The translations under genes were made by a program, and so were the position numbers. From contig PGXT01000088.1 of the NCBI GenBank assembly GCA_002839285.1, forward strand, positions 4,137 to 37,511: 33,375 nucleotides of DNA. The letters run 5' to 3'. The notes under the pieces are model-generated. The model was not told the origin of the DNA and made no database searches. It worked only from the letters and a program-made list of their open reading frames with translations. The stretch is from Spirochaetae bacterium HGW-Spirochaetae-5 (GTDB lineage: Bacteria; Spirochaetota; UBA4802; UBA5550). Positions 8,878 to 17,895 of this stretch are shown in pieces. Every line of letters starts with the position of its first letter. The stretch's first letter is position 1.

Positions 8878-9609
8878 TTGAAAAAGAAATATTTATATAT
8901 AACAGCAATTTTATTAATAAAAATGCTGATACCGGCTTTTCCCGAAGGCCATGATGATCTTCAGATAAAAAAACTGACAGTTGACAGAATGATATATTTT
9001 CCCGTTACACAGGATAACATCAACTACATATTTATGCAGGCGATTGAGAATGATACAGCAATTATTATTGGTGATTTTTCAGGATTAGAAAAAAAGATAA
9101 TTATGATTATTGATAAAAACAGCGACAACACCATCGACTCAGTTTTTGAATATTACCCTCTTACAAAGGATCTCCGTAAAAAAAATAATTCTTCGTCAAA
9201 ATTTTTTAATAAGGATATAGCAAAACTTAAAAAAGATATAATTGAAGGGACTATTTACAAGGGTAACTATACGGACGGTATGAAATCCATCAAAACTCTT
9301 GAGAGTATTTTAAATAATTCCGATACACGCTCCTTATATGCAGATGTATATGGTTTTAATATTAAGTATTATGAAATTGATGAATTGAAAAAACACTCAG
9401 CATTATTTACTTACGGTAAAGCATCTGCTGGATACTACCTTCAGTTTAAAACAGTTTATTACAGAAAAGATCATCGCACAGAAGAGAGACCTGTTCTAAA
9501 CTACTCGGTTTACTGCAGAGACAGCAATGATCCGATAGTCAAAGAGACTGTCGAAAATCTTTTTAAAATCAGACAGCCCGGTGTAAATTCACAAAAGAGG
9601 TATAAATAA
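8878..9609 (+). CDS. Secreted protein of unknown function
   Basis: I do not recognise the family. The 243-residue product starts with a TTG, chosen because AGGAG lies seven bases upstream. It begins with a basic stretch and hydrophobic core (KKKYLYITAILLIKMLIPAF) typical of a signal peptide, so the mature part is probably periplasmic. It contains a calcium-loop-like DKNSDNTIDS and is rich in K, N, D and Y, with no further cysteine-rich or catalytic pattern visible. It is first in a plus-strand series leading to the HD-GYP-like and outer-membrane genes and is divergent from the LuxR-type regulator. Confidence 0.75.
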   Translation: MKKKYLYITAILLIKMLIPAFPEGHDDLQIKKLTVDRMIYFPVTQDNINYIFMQAIENDTAIIIGDFSGLEKKIIMIIDKNSDNTIDSVFEYYPLTKDLRKKNNSSSKFFNKDIAKLKKDIIEGTIYKGNYTDGMKSIKTLESILNNSDTRSLYADVYGFNIKYYEIDELKKHSALFTYGKASAGYYLQFKTVYYRKDHRTEERPVLNYSVYCRDSNDPIVKETVENLFKIRQPGVNSQKRYK

Positions 9610-9664
9610 TCATACCGGAATTCCGATTGGGTTACCAGCCTGACTTAAACCGACCAGGTAGTCA

Positions 9665-11131
9665 ATGAACAGGATTAAAATGAATAAAATTATAAAAATT
9701 GAAAATAAAAATTTCATTAAATTAAGCCATGAAGAGACTCGAAAACTTCTGCCTGTAATTATAGAGAACAACATCCCTCTTATGCGGAAAAAAAAGGATG
9801 AGACTTTTGTCTATTTACCTTCATCAGATCTTGATCAATACCTGAAAAAACAGGAAATGGATTTATACATAGAAAATGAAACTTACACACGATACAAGGA
9901 TATAAATTTAGATTTCTCCTTCGATTCACCAGCTGAAAAGTATCCGGACGATATCGGAATAAAATCACCCCGAACTGCGGTGATAAACAAAACTGATTCA
10001 GTATTTAAGACTGAACTTGCCATTGCAAACGAAATGGACATGATTGAGAGAGTTCAGACAGTTATAAACAGCAACTACCGGTTAAGACAACTGATAGATC
10101 AGCAAAGCTGGTACAATGAAAGTGTAGCCTCTGAAATTGCGAATAATTTTTCACGAATATTGTGTATAAGCAGAGCAACACTTGACGATAACATCAATCG
10201 AAAAGTTTCAGAGGATCAGATTATTAAGCTGATAAGCGAGACAGAATTTGCAGTGGATAATCTCATTTCTCTTTTATCAAACGGGAAATCGACCTATGCA
10301 GACCTCGGGAGACTCGGGTTTATTCAGACAGGATCAAATACTCTTAATCATATGAATCGAATGCTGATCCGGTTAGTGACCTTCATGTCGTATTTCAATG
10401 AATATTTCACAACTCACTCCAATGACGTAAAAAGAATAAGAACCCGTTTTAAAGAGAGTTTCCACCCGCATTATTTAAAACTATTTCCGGACCCTCAGAA
10501 TATTAATCTTGAAATTGTTTTTAAAGGGGGAATGGCGCCAGTCGCCGACAAAAAGATATTTCTTGAATATGCTCTTGGGGGATTTTTTCACGACATTGGT
10601 AAAATTCCGGATATTGAATACCACGACAGCGACGAGGGATTTGTCCCGGTAAAAGCCAGAAGACATGTTTTTGACAGTTACAATATGCTTCTGCAGTCGG
10701 GAAGATTTCCCCTTGGTACTGTGGCCATGGGACTGCTTCACCACGATTACTACCATGCGTCTTATGGATACAGGCAACGTGACACTTTAGTAAAAAAATT
10801 TGATAAACGGAAAATGGACCGCAGTGATTCTCTAAGGACCAGATACTGCATGTCTCACAATATTATGGATGTAGCTTACGGTATCAGTCTTTCATATTTC
10901 CCGTCAAAAATTCTGGAGATACTCGATATTTACGATGCGATGACAGACCCGGATAAAAATTATAGAAAGTCGAGCCTGTCACCTGATGAGGCTCTTGAAG
11001 AGATTAAAAAATCATATATCGAAAAAGGAGCACCGGGGATTGACCCGATCTTATATAATATTTTTATAGATTTTCTAAAAGACAGCAAAATCATTATTGA
11101 TAGCAGTTTTGCTGATGCATTAAAGATTTAA
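9665..11131 (+). CDS. HD-GYP-like phosphohydrolase with degenerate GYP motif
   Basis: Probable c-di-GMP phosphodiesterase relative, soluble, up to 488 residues. The N-terminal 290 residues match nothing I know. The HD part shows FFHDIGKIPD (H309, D310, K313), H334, the pair H359/H360 followed by D361 and H364, then GYR instead of GYP at 368-370, and DIYDAMTDP near 427. Metal ligands are therefore largely kept, while the third letter of the signature loop is changed. Two starts are possible: ATG 9665 or ATG 9680. The second has AGGA six bases ahead and is favoured slightly. No membrane segment is seen. It lies with a diguanylate cyclase and a second HD-GYP protein within 10 kb, supporting a c-di-GMP role. 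Confidence 0.82.
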   Translation: MNRIKMNKIIKIENKNFIKLSHEETRKLLPVIIENNIPLMRKKKDETFVYLPSSDLDQYLKKQEMDLYIENETYTRYKDINLDFSFDSPAEKYPDDIGIKSPRTAVINKTDSVFKTELAIANEMDMIERVQTVINSNYRLRQLIDQQSWYNESVASEIANNFSRILCISRATLDDNINRKVSEDQIIKLISETEFAVDNLISLLSNGKSTYADLGRLGFIQTGSNTLNHMNRMLIRLVTFMSYFNEYFTTHSNDVKRIRTRFKESFHPHYLKLFPDPQNINLEIVFKGGMAPVADKKIFLEYALGGFFHDIGKIPDIEYHDSDEGFVPVKARRHVFDSYNMLLQSGRFPLGTVAMGLLHHDYYHASYGYRQRDTLVKKFDKRKMDRSDSLRTRYCMSHNIMDVAYGISLSYFPSKILEILDIYDAMTDPDKNYRKSSLSPDEALEEIKKSYIEKGAPGIDPILYNIFIDFLKDSKIIIDSSFADALKI

Positions 11132-11144
11132 AAAATTATGGACA

Positions 11145-11172
11145 GAATCACCGACTGATTAGTCAGTGATTC
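11145..11172 (+). other. Intergenic hairpin
   Basis: A 12-pair stem (11145-11156 with 11161-11172, one G-T pair) closes a GATT loop between the HD-GYP-like gene and the outer-membrane gene. No T run follows, so it is more likely an mRNA stability or processing element than a terminator. Confidence 0.5.
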
Positions 11173-11190
11173 CATAGATAAATAAAGGAT

Positions 11191-12066
11191 ATGAATATGA
11201 AAAAATGGTTACTTTTATCAGTTATAATGCTTTTTATAAGCTCTTCGGTAATGGCTGAAGTTATAATGCTTCATGACGGGAATATTTATCTCGGCAAGAT
11301 TACAAATACAGATTCAAAAGGGATTATTCTTGAGACTTTTGGTCAGACGTTGACCATCTCGCAGAGTGATATTTTAAAAAATGACAAGAACTTTGACAGC
11401 TTCAAAGATATGACTGTTGACATTACACTTCGTGACGGATCTCTTATAAAGGGTAAAATACAGAACTATGATGAAGAGGTTGGGATCTTTGTTAGTATAG
11501 ATTTTGGCACTATTACTTTACCGGTTGAATCAATTGAGGAAATTTCTGATCCTGTTAAGAAAAAGTATTATATAGGATCTCCTGTAAGTATTGGTATATC
11601 CGGCGGATATTATATCCCGGTATTCGGGTTAGCCCCTGATTTCGAAAGTAGCTACAATTTTTCTTTATTTGCAGAATTTAATTCTTCCTTCCTGCGCGGG
11701 CTTGCATTTGGAGGTGAACTCCAGACAATTATGATCGACTATAAAGCTGACGATAGCAATTTTTCGATTTATTTGATACAGCCCTATCTTATTTATAAGT
11801 TCCTGGATTTCAAAAAAGAATCATCATTTATCAATCGATTTACACCTTTTATCTCAGCCGGTATCGGAGGAGCATACATAATTAAAAAATCTGTAGTAAC
11901 TGAAAAAAGTGAAATTAACCCGGCGGCAAATATGAAAATTGGATCTGATATTACAATAACTGAAAGCGTTCGTGCACGTATTTTTACAGGTTTTGAAACC
12001 ATATTACAGAGCAGCACTACATTTAACCGATTATTTGTTAATGCCGGCGTTATGTATTCATTCTAA
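11191..12066 (+). CDS. Outer-membrane beta-barrel protein with N-terminal periplasmic repeats
   Basis: Probable outer-membrane protein of about 289 residues. The likely start is the second ATG (11197), since AAAGGA is seven bases from it and only one from the first. A signal peptide (KKWLLLSVIMLFISSSVMA, cleavage before EVIML) is clear. The first 120 mature residues hold two similar beta-rich units (LHDGNIYLGKI, LRDGSLIKGKI), resembling small SH3-like or LSM-like folds. The remainder alternates hydrophobic and polar residues and ends in MYSF, a terminal aromatic typical of BAM-assembled barrels. Function is unknown. The next gene, a kelch lipoprotein, starts 17 bases later, so both may act at the envelope. 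Confidence 0.8.
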   Translation: MNMKKWLLLSVIMLFISSSVMAEVIMLHDGNIYLGKITNTDSKGIILETFGQTLTISQSDILKNDKNFDSFKDMTVDITLRDGSLIKGKIQNYDEEVGIFVSIDFGTITLPVESIEEISDPVKKKYYIGSPVSIGISGGYYIPVFGLAPDFESSYNFSLFAEFNSSFLRGLAFGGELQTIMIDYKADDSNFSIYLIQPYLIYKFLDFKKESSFINRFTPFISAGIGGAYIIKKSVVTEKSEINPAANMKIGSDITITESVRARIFTGFETILQSSTTFNRLFVNAGVMYSF

Positions 12067-12083
12067 AATAAAAAGAGGAAATC

Positions 12084-13211
12084 ATGAAAATTAAAAATAT
12101 AATAATTATAATCTTACTGACATTTATATCTTGCGGAGGAGATATCCTTGTTGAAGAAAATGATGATAGTGGAACCGGATCAGGCAGCAAAATATATATT
12201 GTCGGAGGACTATCTTCAATAAGTATAGGATCTGTAGTACCAGGGATTGATATATATTATCCTGATACTGATTCCTGGGAGTATAGCATTACCGGTATTC
12301 CTGTACCAGTTAGTTTCGCGGGAGTTACAGAATATGACGGTAAAATTTACATTATAGGCGGTTTTAATAATCTTGGTACTGTTGTGAATATTGTACAGAT
12401 TTATGATATAGCTACAAACTCATGGACAGCAGGCACACCTATGAGTGAAAGCAGAGCCAATCACTCAGCTGTTGCTTTAAATGGTAAAATATATATAACT
12501 AGAGGAACTACTGCAAATGCATCGATTGCTTGGACAGTAGGTTCATTGACTAATACTTTGATTTATAATATCGCTGATAATTCCTGGAGCCCTAATGCAA
12601 CCGGTGTAGCTGATCTTGCATATTCAAACAAATCAGTTGCAGTGTTTGATAACGTGATATACTATACTGGCGGTAAAAGTCTTACATCAACGTTGCAGGC
12701 TGCTCACGATGGTATTATAATATCAAATAATACTACAACTAATTCAATCACAGAATGGAATCTCACTAATGGCGTCACAACAACTGCTACCGTCAGAGTG
12801 GGACATTCCGCTCTTTTTGCATCTATTGATTCTATTACATATCACTTTGTAATTGGAGGTTTTTCAGCACTTACTAATACAGGTTGTTATGTTTTTAATA
12901 TTGCAACTGGTTCAGCCCCAGTTTCACCCGCTGCAAGTGTTTTTCAGTATTTAAGATATCCATTCGCGAATACTACATCAAACAACTGGAGTAACGTAAA
13001 TACAGGTGTTTCTTTGTCAGGAACAGGTTTTGGTTCAGCAGTAGCATCCGGTAATAAGATTTATTATTTTGGTGGAGCTTCGAGTGAAATATCTGGAGGG
13101 AGTCAGCTGGTATATAGTTATGATTTAAAAGACTTCCCTAATGGGAACTGGATAACTAAAACCAATATGCCAACCCCTAGATTTGGTCACACAGCAATTG
13201 TGTTAGAATAA
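12084..13211 (+). CDS. Kelch-repeat lipoprotein
   Basis: A 375-residue envelope protein. The signal peptide ends in a relaxed lipobox, FISCGG, with the lipidated cysteine at about residue 17. At least five kelch motifs follow, shown by paired glycines after a beta strand and a later W (KIYIVGG..., KIYIIGG...NSWTAG, NVIYYTGG, HFVIGG, KIYYFGG), with PTPRFGHTAIVLE as the last blade. This predicts a beta-propeller used for protein or sugar binding. AGAGGA precedes the ATG. The motif is commonly protein-interacting; the partner here could be the neighbouring barrel or the membrane HD-GYP protein (inference). Confidence 0.88.
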   Translation: MKIKNIIIIILLTFISCGGDILVEENDDSGTGSGSKIYIVGGLSSISIGSVVPGIDIYYPDTDSWEYSITGIPVPVSFAGVTEYDGKIYIIGGFNNLGTVVNIVQIYDIATNSWTAGTPMSESRANHSAVALNGKIYITRGTTANASIAWTVGSLTNTLIYNIADNSWSPNATGVADLAYSNKSVAVFDNVIYYTGGKSLTSTLQAAHDGIIISNNTTTNSITEWNLTNGVTTTATVRVGHSALFASIDSITYHFVIGGFSALTNTGCYVFNIATGSAPVSPAASVFQYLRYPFANTTSNNWSNVNTGVSLSGTGFGSAVASGNKIYYFGGASSEISGGSQLVYSYDLKDFPNGNWITKTNMPTPRFGHTAIVLE

Positions 13212-13231
13212 TTTTAAAACAGGAAAAATCT

Positions 13232-14983
13232 ATGAAAAAATATATAGTATCATTACTAATCTTTATACCAATATTACTCTTCGCCGCTACTGCTGAAGAG
13301 TCCATTCAGCAGGCGAAGATAAAATATGCGGCTGGAAACTCAACGGAGGCTATCTCGATACTTGACGGTGTAGTCAAAGAGAATCCTTCGAACTTTCAGG
13401 CGAAGAGAATTCTTGCTGATATCTGTGTTGATACCGGAGAACGGGAATACGATAACAGGAATTTCAAGAACGCATACGAGTACTTTAAAAAAGCTGTAAA
13501 AATTCTTCCTACTCATCCTATCGCTACTGAACGATACTGGAAGATGAAGAGCGATTTTGATGTGGCTAATTTAAAAAATGAAGGGGGATCCCTGCCCGCA
13601 AAGGATACTGCTGTTAAAGACACATCAGCAACAGGGAAAACTGATGAATCTGTAACCGAGAAGAAAAGAACGGAAACAGAAATTAAAGAGATAAAAAGAA
13701 TAGAGGCTAATCCGCGCATAGCAGACGATATCTATGCAAAAAAAATTGTGGGCATGGAAGAGCGTTTTAATCAGCGTCTTCTGGATATGAACGCTCAACT
13801 TAAAAAAACATCCGAGCAGGAAAAAGATAAAAACTTTTTATCCGGTATTGCAGGGAATACATCACTTCTTATTGCCTCTATAATATTTCTTATAATAACA
13901 GTAGTCATTGTGACTTTAATAATCATATTCCTGATCAGATTTATTAAAAAAACCGGCAAGTCAAGAAAAGGAGGAAAAGAATTTGACCGCCTCTTTACGG
14001 ACAATACAGGGCAGTACTATAATGAACTTATTAAAATGCAGAATATTAAAGAGCTGATAAACAAAATTAAATCCGGTGAACTAGATTGGTCCATGATAAA
14101 AAAATCCATCAGTGAAATGGACCGTGAATTAAGACTAGAAGTCTTTTCATATATTGAAACAAAAGTTGACCCCAATCTTCAGCCTATAACTATGGGACAG
14201 GCTGATATTCTCATGGCACTGCTTCTTGATGGCGATGAATATCTCAGAAGAAGAGTTTCATCATTTTTATCAGGACAGATAACAGCAGGTGATCAAACAA
14301 GCATTAAAGCTCTCCCTTTCAATCAGACAGCAATCTCAGAGAGAAAGAATGTTCTACAGATAACCGATCAGACTTCTGCTGCAATAGATTATTCCATTAT
14401 GGAAGATCTCAACATTGTTCTCCCTCTCTCAAAAATAGTAGACCGTAAAGTTTTTAACGACAAGCACGCAGAGAGAGTTGCTGTTGACACCTACGATATG
14501 GCAGGACTACTTGGTCTTTCACAGGAAGAATGTAATCTATTTTATATTGCCGGACTGATACATGATGTCGGCTATCTTGACATACCATCGGAAATACTTA
14601 ACAAGAAATCTTCATTGAACGATAAAGAGTTCAATATTATTAAAACCCATACGAAAAGGGGTGTTGCACTTCTTGATTTCGCGGTATTACCCCAGGTTAT
14701 CAATGATGGTATACTTTATCATCATGAAAAATTTTCAGGCGAAGGATATCCCGAAGGTCTTGCAGGAGAGAATATTCCTCTTGTCGCAAGAATTATATCA
14801 ATTTTTGATATGTATGAGGCATTGATCCTCCCGCGTCCGCAGAGACCGGCATTTCCGACCAAGGAAGCACAAAGAATTATTAAAAAAGGATCTGGTAAAA
14901 TTTTTGATCCTGAACTTGTAAAGATTTTTGAAAAAATGGCAAAAGAGAACATGTTGTCACGCGAGGACATATGGAAAAAATAG
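13232..14983 (+). CDS. Membrane TPR / HD-GYP domain protein
   Basis: Probable c-di-GMP phosphodiesterase of 583 residues. A signal sequence (residues 1-20) is followed by TPR-like helices (about 22-105), a charged coiled region, one membrane helix (about 211-238) and a cytoplasmic part. The HD-GYP domain has H412 in KHAERVA, H444/D445 in LIHDVGYLDIP, H473, H497/H498/E499 and GEGYP (GYP 505-507), then D526 in FDMYEAL. The lysine usual in HDIGK is Y here, a conservative-site change that could alter activity. The periplasmic TPR part suggests regulation by an envelope partner. Its last 13 bases overlap the next gene, indicating coupled translation with the MinD-like protein. Confidence 0.88.
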   Translation: MKKYIVSLLIFIPILLFAATAEESIQQAKIKYAAGNSTEAISILDGVVKENPSNFQAKRILADICVDTGEREYDNRNFKNAYEYFKKAVKILPTHPIATERYWKMKSDFDVANLKNEGGSLPAKDTAVKDTSATGKTDESVTEKKRTETEIKEIKRIEANPRIADDIYAKKIVGMEERFNQRLLDMNAQLKKTSEQEKDKNFLSGIAGNTSLLIASIIFLIITVVIVTLIIIFLIRFIKKTGKSRKGGKEFDRLFTDNTGQYYNELIKMQNIKELINKIKSGELDWSMIKKSISEMDRELRLEVFSYIETKVDPNLQPITMGQADILMALLLDGDEYLRRRVSSFLSGQITAGDQTSIKALPFNQTAISERKNVLQITDQTSAAIDYSIMEDLNIVLPLSKIVDRKVFNDKHAERVAVDTYDMAGLLGLSQEECNLFYIAGLIHDVGYLDIPSEILNKKSSLNDKEFNIIKTHTKRGVALLDFAVLPQVINDGILYHHEKFSGEGYPEGLAGENIPLVARIISIFDMYEALILPRPQRPAFPTKEAQRIIKKGSGKIFDPELVKIFEKMAKENMLSREDIWKK

Positions 14984-15747
14984 AAGATAATCTGCATATT
15001 TCATTCATAGGTTCCCGCGAGGGTATAGGAAACAGTTTTGTAAGTCTTAATTTCGCAATTGAGATGATATCGAGAAACATGCACGTTACTTACAGCAATT
15101 GCATTGAAGATAGCGAGAATAAAAACTTCTTTAAAAACATTAATTTTTCAAAAGACAAAGACAGTGTAAGTATCCATAAAACTTATATTGAGAAAATGGA
15201 TCTGTTGACTTTTTCAAAAACTTTTGATTCCAGATATTCAGTAAAAGCAGAAGAGCTGATGAGGCAAATGGAGGGTAAATCTAATATTTTTCTGCATAAT
15301 ATTAAAGATCCAATTGCTAATCCTTATAATCTCCTGGTACAGAATTCTGATGTTTGGATTATCACTCTCAGAATTGAGACAACTGCTGTTTCAGACTATT
15401 TCAATACAGTCAAAAAACTGCTTCTACTCGAAAAACATCCTGCTGAAATATTTATTGTGTTTAACTACACAAAGGATATAGAAAGGGCTTTTGAAGTTTA
15501 TCAGAAAATACTTAAAGAGACTATGGAACTATCAATAGAACTCAGACCTTTTTTTCTCGGGATTCTACAAAACGATCTTCTTCGGCAGGCTCATGCGATA
15601 AAACTGGGAATACCGATAAGACAGGCATTTCCGGAATGCAGTGTAGGCGGTTCAATATCTTTCATGGCAGAAAAGATATTGCGGAGAAGAACTATTTTTA
15701 ACACAGATCAGGAATCACAACTTTCAATTGGGAGTGATAATAATTAA
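14971..15747 (+). CDS. MinD/FlhG-like protein lacking P-loop lysines
   Basis: A 258-residue relative of the ParA/MinD family, judged from the N-terminal strand-loop-helix and the C-terminal PFFLGILQND...AFPECSVGGSISFMAEKIL, which parallels FlhG/MinD. The deviant Walker A KGGxGKT is replaced by REGIGNS, so both the signature and P-loop lysines are missing and ATP hydrolysis is unlikely; the Walker B aspartate is not obvious either. It may be a scaffold that kept the fold. GAGG lies before the ATG, inside the end of the HD-GYP gene, which it overlaps by 13 bases. A role in placing or regulating the HD-GYP protein is inferred. Confidence 0.7.
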   Translation: MEKIEDNLHISFIGSREGIGNSFVSLNFAIEMISRNMHVTYSNCIEDSENKNFFKNINFSKDKDSVSIHKTYIEKMDLLTFSKTFDSRYSVKAEELMRQMEGKSNIFLHNIKDPIANPYNLLVQNSDVWIITLRIETTAVSDYFNTVKKLLLLEKHPAEIFIVFNYTKDIERAFEVYQKILKETMELSIELRPFFLGILQNDLLRQAHAIKLGIPIRQAFPECSVGGSISFMAEKILRRRTIFNTDQESQLSIGSDNN

Positions 15748-15820
15748 TTAAATGTAACTAGTGCTTAAACCGGATAATTCCTCATCAAATAGCTCTTTAT
15801 ATAATACCAAAAAATCTCCC

Positions 15821-15921
15821 GGCCTATCGGCCACCCTCTTTAATAAAGAGGGTTTAAACTTCCGTGATTTTATAACCCCCTTTATTAAAGGGGGATGTTG
15901 AGCGAAGCGAAATGGGGGGAT
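15821..15921. repeat. Palindromic repeat-like element
   Basis: Contains GGCC-TATC-GGCC, then ACCCTCTTT-AAT-AAAGAGGGT (15833-15853), then CCCCCTTT-ATT-AAAGGGGG (15876-15894) and a GCGAAGCGA-containing tail ending in a G run. This kind of stacked short hairpin with pyrimidine/purine arms is typical of dispersed intergenic palindromes and shares style, not sequence, with the elements at 17.7 and 24 kb. Confidence 0.6.
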
Positions 15922-15988
15922 TTCAAGTTTATAGCTGATAAATTATTGATACATAATCATACGGTCACGGCACTAGTTAAAAATCGCA

Positions 15989-16033
15989 AAAAGTTTTATC
16001 AGCCGCGCCTAAAGCCCGGCTGATAAAACTTTT
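15989..16033. terminator. Bidirectional Rho-independent terminator
   Basis: A perfect 17-base inverted repeat (15989-16005 with 16017-16033; core ATCAGCCG / CGGCTGAT) around an 11-base loop. The stem starts with AAAA and ends with TTTT, so each transcript direction ends in a U tract. It sits between convergent genes and can serve both. Confidence 0.8.
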
Positions 16034-16117
16034 ACCCCTAAGTAATACGTAACGACATTAAATACTGATAAATAATTATTTTCGTAATCGATAATTTTTA
16101 TTATCCATATCACTTTT

Positions 16118-16390
16118 CTATTTGATCGACTTCAATTCCATCTTATACTGACTGTACCCGCCTGAGAGATTATAAACATTTTTAAATCCAAGGTTAATCA
16201 GCAGATTCTGAGCCGCATTCCCGGTTGTCCCCTTATTGCAGTGGACAACGATTTTATCATTAAGACTTATCTCACCCAATCGTCCTTTCATCTCTTCATG
16301 AGGGATATTAACAGCCCCTTCTATGTGTCCTTTACCGTAATCACCGGGACTTCTTACATCAATTACTTTATACGAATTCCGGTCAGCCAT
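16118..16390 (-). CDS. Rhodanese domain, detached from its oxidoreductase
   Basis: A 90-residue rhodanese (sulfurtransferase) domain: IDVRSPGDYGKGHIEGAVNIP, then active loop CNKGTTG with catalytic C51, then NLGFKNVYNLSGGY. In many bacteria this domain is the C-terminal part of CoA-disulfide-reductase-like proteins (CoADR-RHD), and the reading frame is open upstream of the ATG as RAIITSAELM, the usual linker to such a domain. The ATG has only a weak ribosome site, so independent translation is uncertain. It would hand sulfane sulfur to the reductase. The two frames differ by one and about 30-35 residues are missing between them, so this half is likely stranded by a deletion. Confidence 0.85.
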   Translation of the reverse strand: MADRNSYKVIDVRSPGDYGKGHIEGAVNIPHEEMKGRLGEISLNDKIVVHCNKGTTGNAAQNLLINLGFKNVYNLSGGYSQYKMELKSIK

Positions 16391-16415
16391 AAGCTCTGCA
16401 GAGGTTATTATTGCT

Positions 16416-17669
16416 CTACCCCGAGGACACCTTAGCTCCGAAGGTCATAGCTGTTACAAAAACATCAATTCTTTTATCGACTCCACGCTCTCCGACAATC
16501 TGAACACCGAGAATCCTTTCACTTTCCCGTTCACTGATGCACTTGATGACCAGTTCTCTGCTCTCTCTAAGATATTTGCTCTGGTTCTCCTTGATATTGT
16601 GACTTACAAGAATATCAAATCCTGCGTCTCTGGCTTCTTTTTCGGATAATCCGGTCTGGGCAACACTCAGATCGAATGTTTTAAATATACCGGTTCCAGG
16701 CACACCCCTGAACCTGAGATCACCGCCGGTTATTACATCTCCGGCGATACGCCCCATCTTATTTGCAGTTGAACCGAGGGGTCTGTATATAAACTCGCCC
16801 GTTACAGTCGATTTTACTTCACAGCAGTCACCAACGGCATAAACATCGGGCAGATTTGTTTCCATTTTATCATTTACAATTATTCCGCCCGATTTACCGA
16901 GCTTGATATTTTTATTTATCACAAGTGCAGTATTCGGCTTAACCCCTGCTGCCAGAATAATCATATCAGTTTCAATAACTTTTCCGTTTTCAGTAAATAC
17001 GCTCTCTCCGTTGTCAGAAATTTCAATAACTGTATCTCCCCTGATAAGTTCAACATTTTTTAGTATCAGGTGATCTTCGATATATACGGCCATATCACTA
17101 TCCATAGAGGGCATTACATGATCAGCCATTTCAATCAATGTTACTTTTATTCCAAGGTGAGTCAGATTTTCAGCCATTTCTAGACCGATAAATCCTCCAC
17201 CTATAATCAGGGCCCGTTGCGGTTTCTTTTCGAATATATATTTTTTTATTTTATCGGCGTTACTGACATTTCTTACGGGGAAGATACTGCTGTTTTTAAT
17301 ACCGGGAATGTCCGGTATAAACGATTCAGCTCCAGTTGCTATTATAAGTTTATCATACCTGTCATTGAATATATTTCCTGTTTGAATATTTTTAACAGCA
17401 AGAGTCTTCCCCTCAATATCAATATCCGTTACCTGATGTTCTGTAAAAATATCTATATTAAAACGGTTTTTAAACCATGCCGAATTCCGGGGAGTAAGAT
17501 CGTCTCTTGTGATGTAATCTTCCCCAATATAGTACGGAAGTCCGCAGCCGGAGTATGAGATATCGCGGTCCATGTCATAGATTACTATTTCATGCTCTTC
17601 GCTGTTCCTTCTTGCTTTGGCGGCTGCTGACGTTCCGCCGGCTACTGATCCTATTATTACTATTCTCAT
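16416..17669 (-). CDS. CoA-disulfide-reductase-like FAD/NADH oxidoreductase, C-terminally truncated
   Basis: Pyridine nucleotide-disulfide oxidoreductase of 417 residues. It has the FAD dinucleotide fold (IVIIGSVAGGTSAAAKARR), the single active cysteine C42 in SGCGLPYYIG, the NAD fold (ALIIGGGFIGLEMAENL) and the second FAD motif (VYAVGDCCEV). Family members reduce CoA disulfide, per- or polysulfide, or O2. The chain ends abruptly at FVTAMTFGAKVSSG, exactly where relatives continue DLEDLELAYAPP...AKDPVN; the dimer-interface end is lost. The downstream rhodanese (16118-16390) is the other half. It is the third gene after arsR and acr3, separated from acr3 by a palindromic element, so a redox role linked to arsenic or sulfur stress is plausible. 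Confidence 0.88.
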   Translation of the reverse strand: MRIVIIGSVAGGTSAAAKARRNSEEHEIVIYDMDRDISYSGCGLPYYIGEDYITRDDLTPRNSAWFKNRFNIDIFTEHQVTDIDIEGKTLAVKNIQTGNIFNDRYDKLIIATGAESFIPDIPGIKNSSIFPVRNVSNADKIKKYIFEKKPQRALIIGGGFIGLEMAENLTHLGIKVTLIEMADHVMPSMDSDMAVYIEDHLILKNVELIRGDTVIEISDNGESVFTENGKVIETDMIILAAGVKPNTALVINKNIKLGKSGGIIVNDKMETNLPDVYAVGDCCEVKSTVTGEFIYRPLGSTANKMGRIAGDVITGGDLRFRGVPGTGIFKTFDLSVAQTGLSEKEARDAGFDILVSHNIKENQSKYLRESRELVIKCISERESERILGVQIVGERGVDKRIDVFVTAMTFGAKVSSG

Positions 17670-17715
17670 TGTTGTTTTGCCTTTTTGTAAATACTCACAG
17701 ATTTAAAATCCACTT

Positions 17716-17895
17716 CACGCCCCTATCCGCCCTGGCGGGCACCTTTCCCCATGAATGGGAGAAAGGAGTGATTCAGAACTTTTTGTATTCACCTTTCTCA
17801 GTTTATAGAGAAAGAAAAACCAGAAAACTTCCACACTCACAACTCTCCTCCCATTCATGGGGGAGATGTCGCTACTGCGACAGAGGGGGCGGTGT
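17716..17895. repeat. Palindromic element, copy 1
   Basis: Begins GCCCCTATCCGCC and ends AGAGGGGGCGG, which pair imperfectly. Between are hairpins: CCGCC/GGCGG, CCTTTC.CCCAT/ATGGG.GAAAGG, CTCCTCCCAT/ATGGGGGAG and GTCGC/GCGAC. The same units recur at 24152-24270 and 24665-24840. The right edge is within three bases of the acr3 stop codon. It has no ORF, so it is a miniature, non-coding repeat. Confidence 0.8.

Larger units (their letters stand above)
15748..16117. other. 370-base convergent intergenic region without genes
   Basis: Lies between the ends of the plus-strand MinD-like gene and the minus-strand rhodanese gene. It holds a palindromic repeat element (15821-15921) and a symmetrical terminator (15989-16033), described separately. 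Apart from short AT-rich stretches I see nothing else; no ORF resembles a known protein. Confidence 0.7.

Noticed and set aside
16416-16440. Selenocysteine or stop-codon read-through in the CoADR-like gene
   Set aside because: The stop is TAG, not TGA; conserved residues are missing as well as the frame being changed, so read-through cannot restore the protein.
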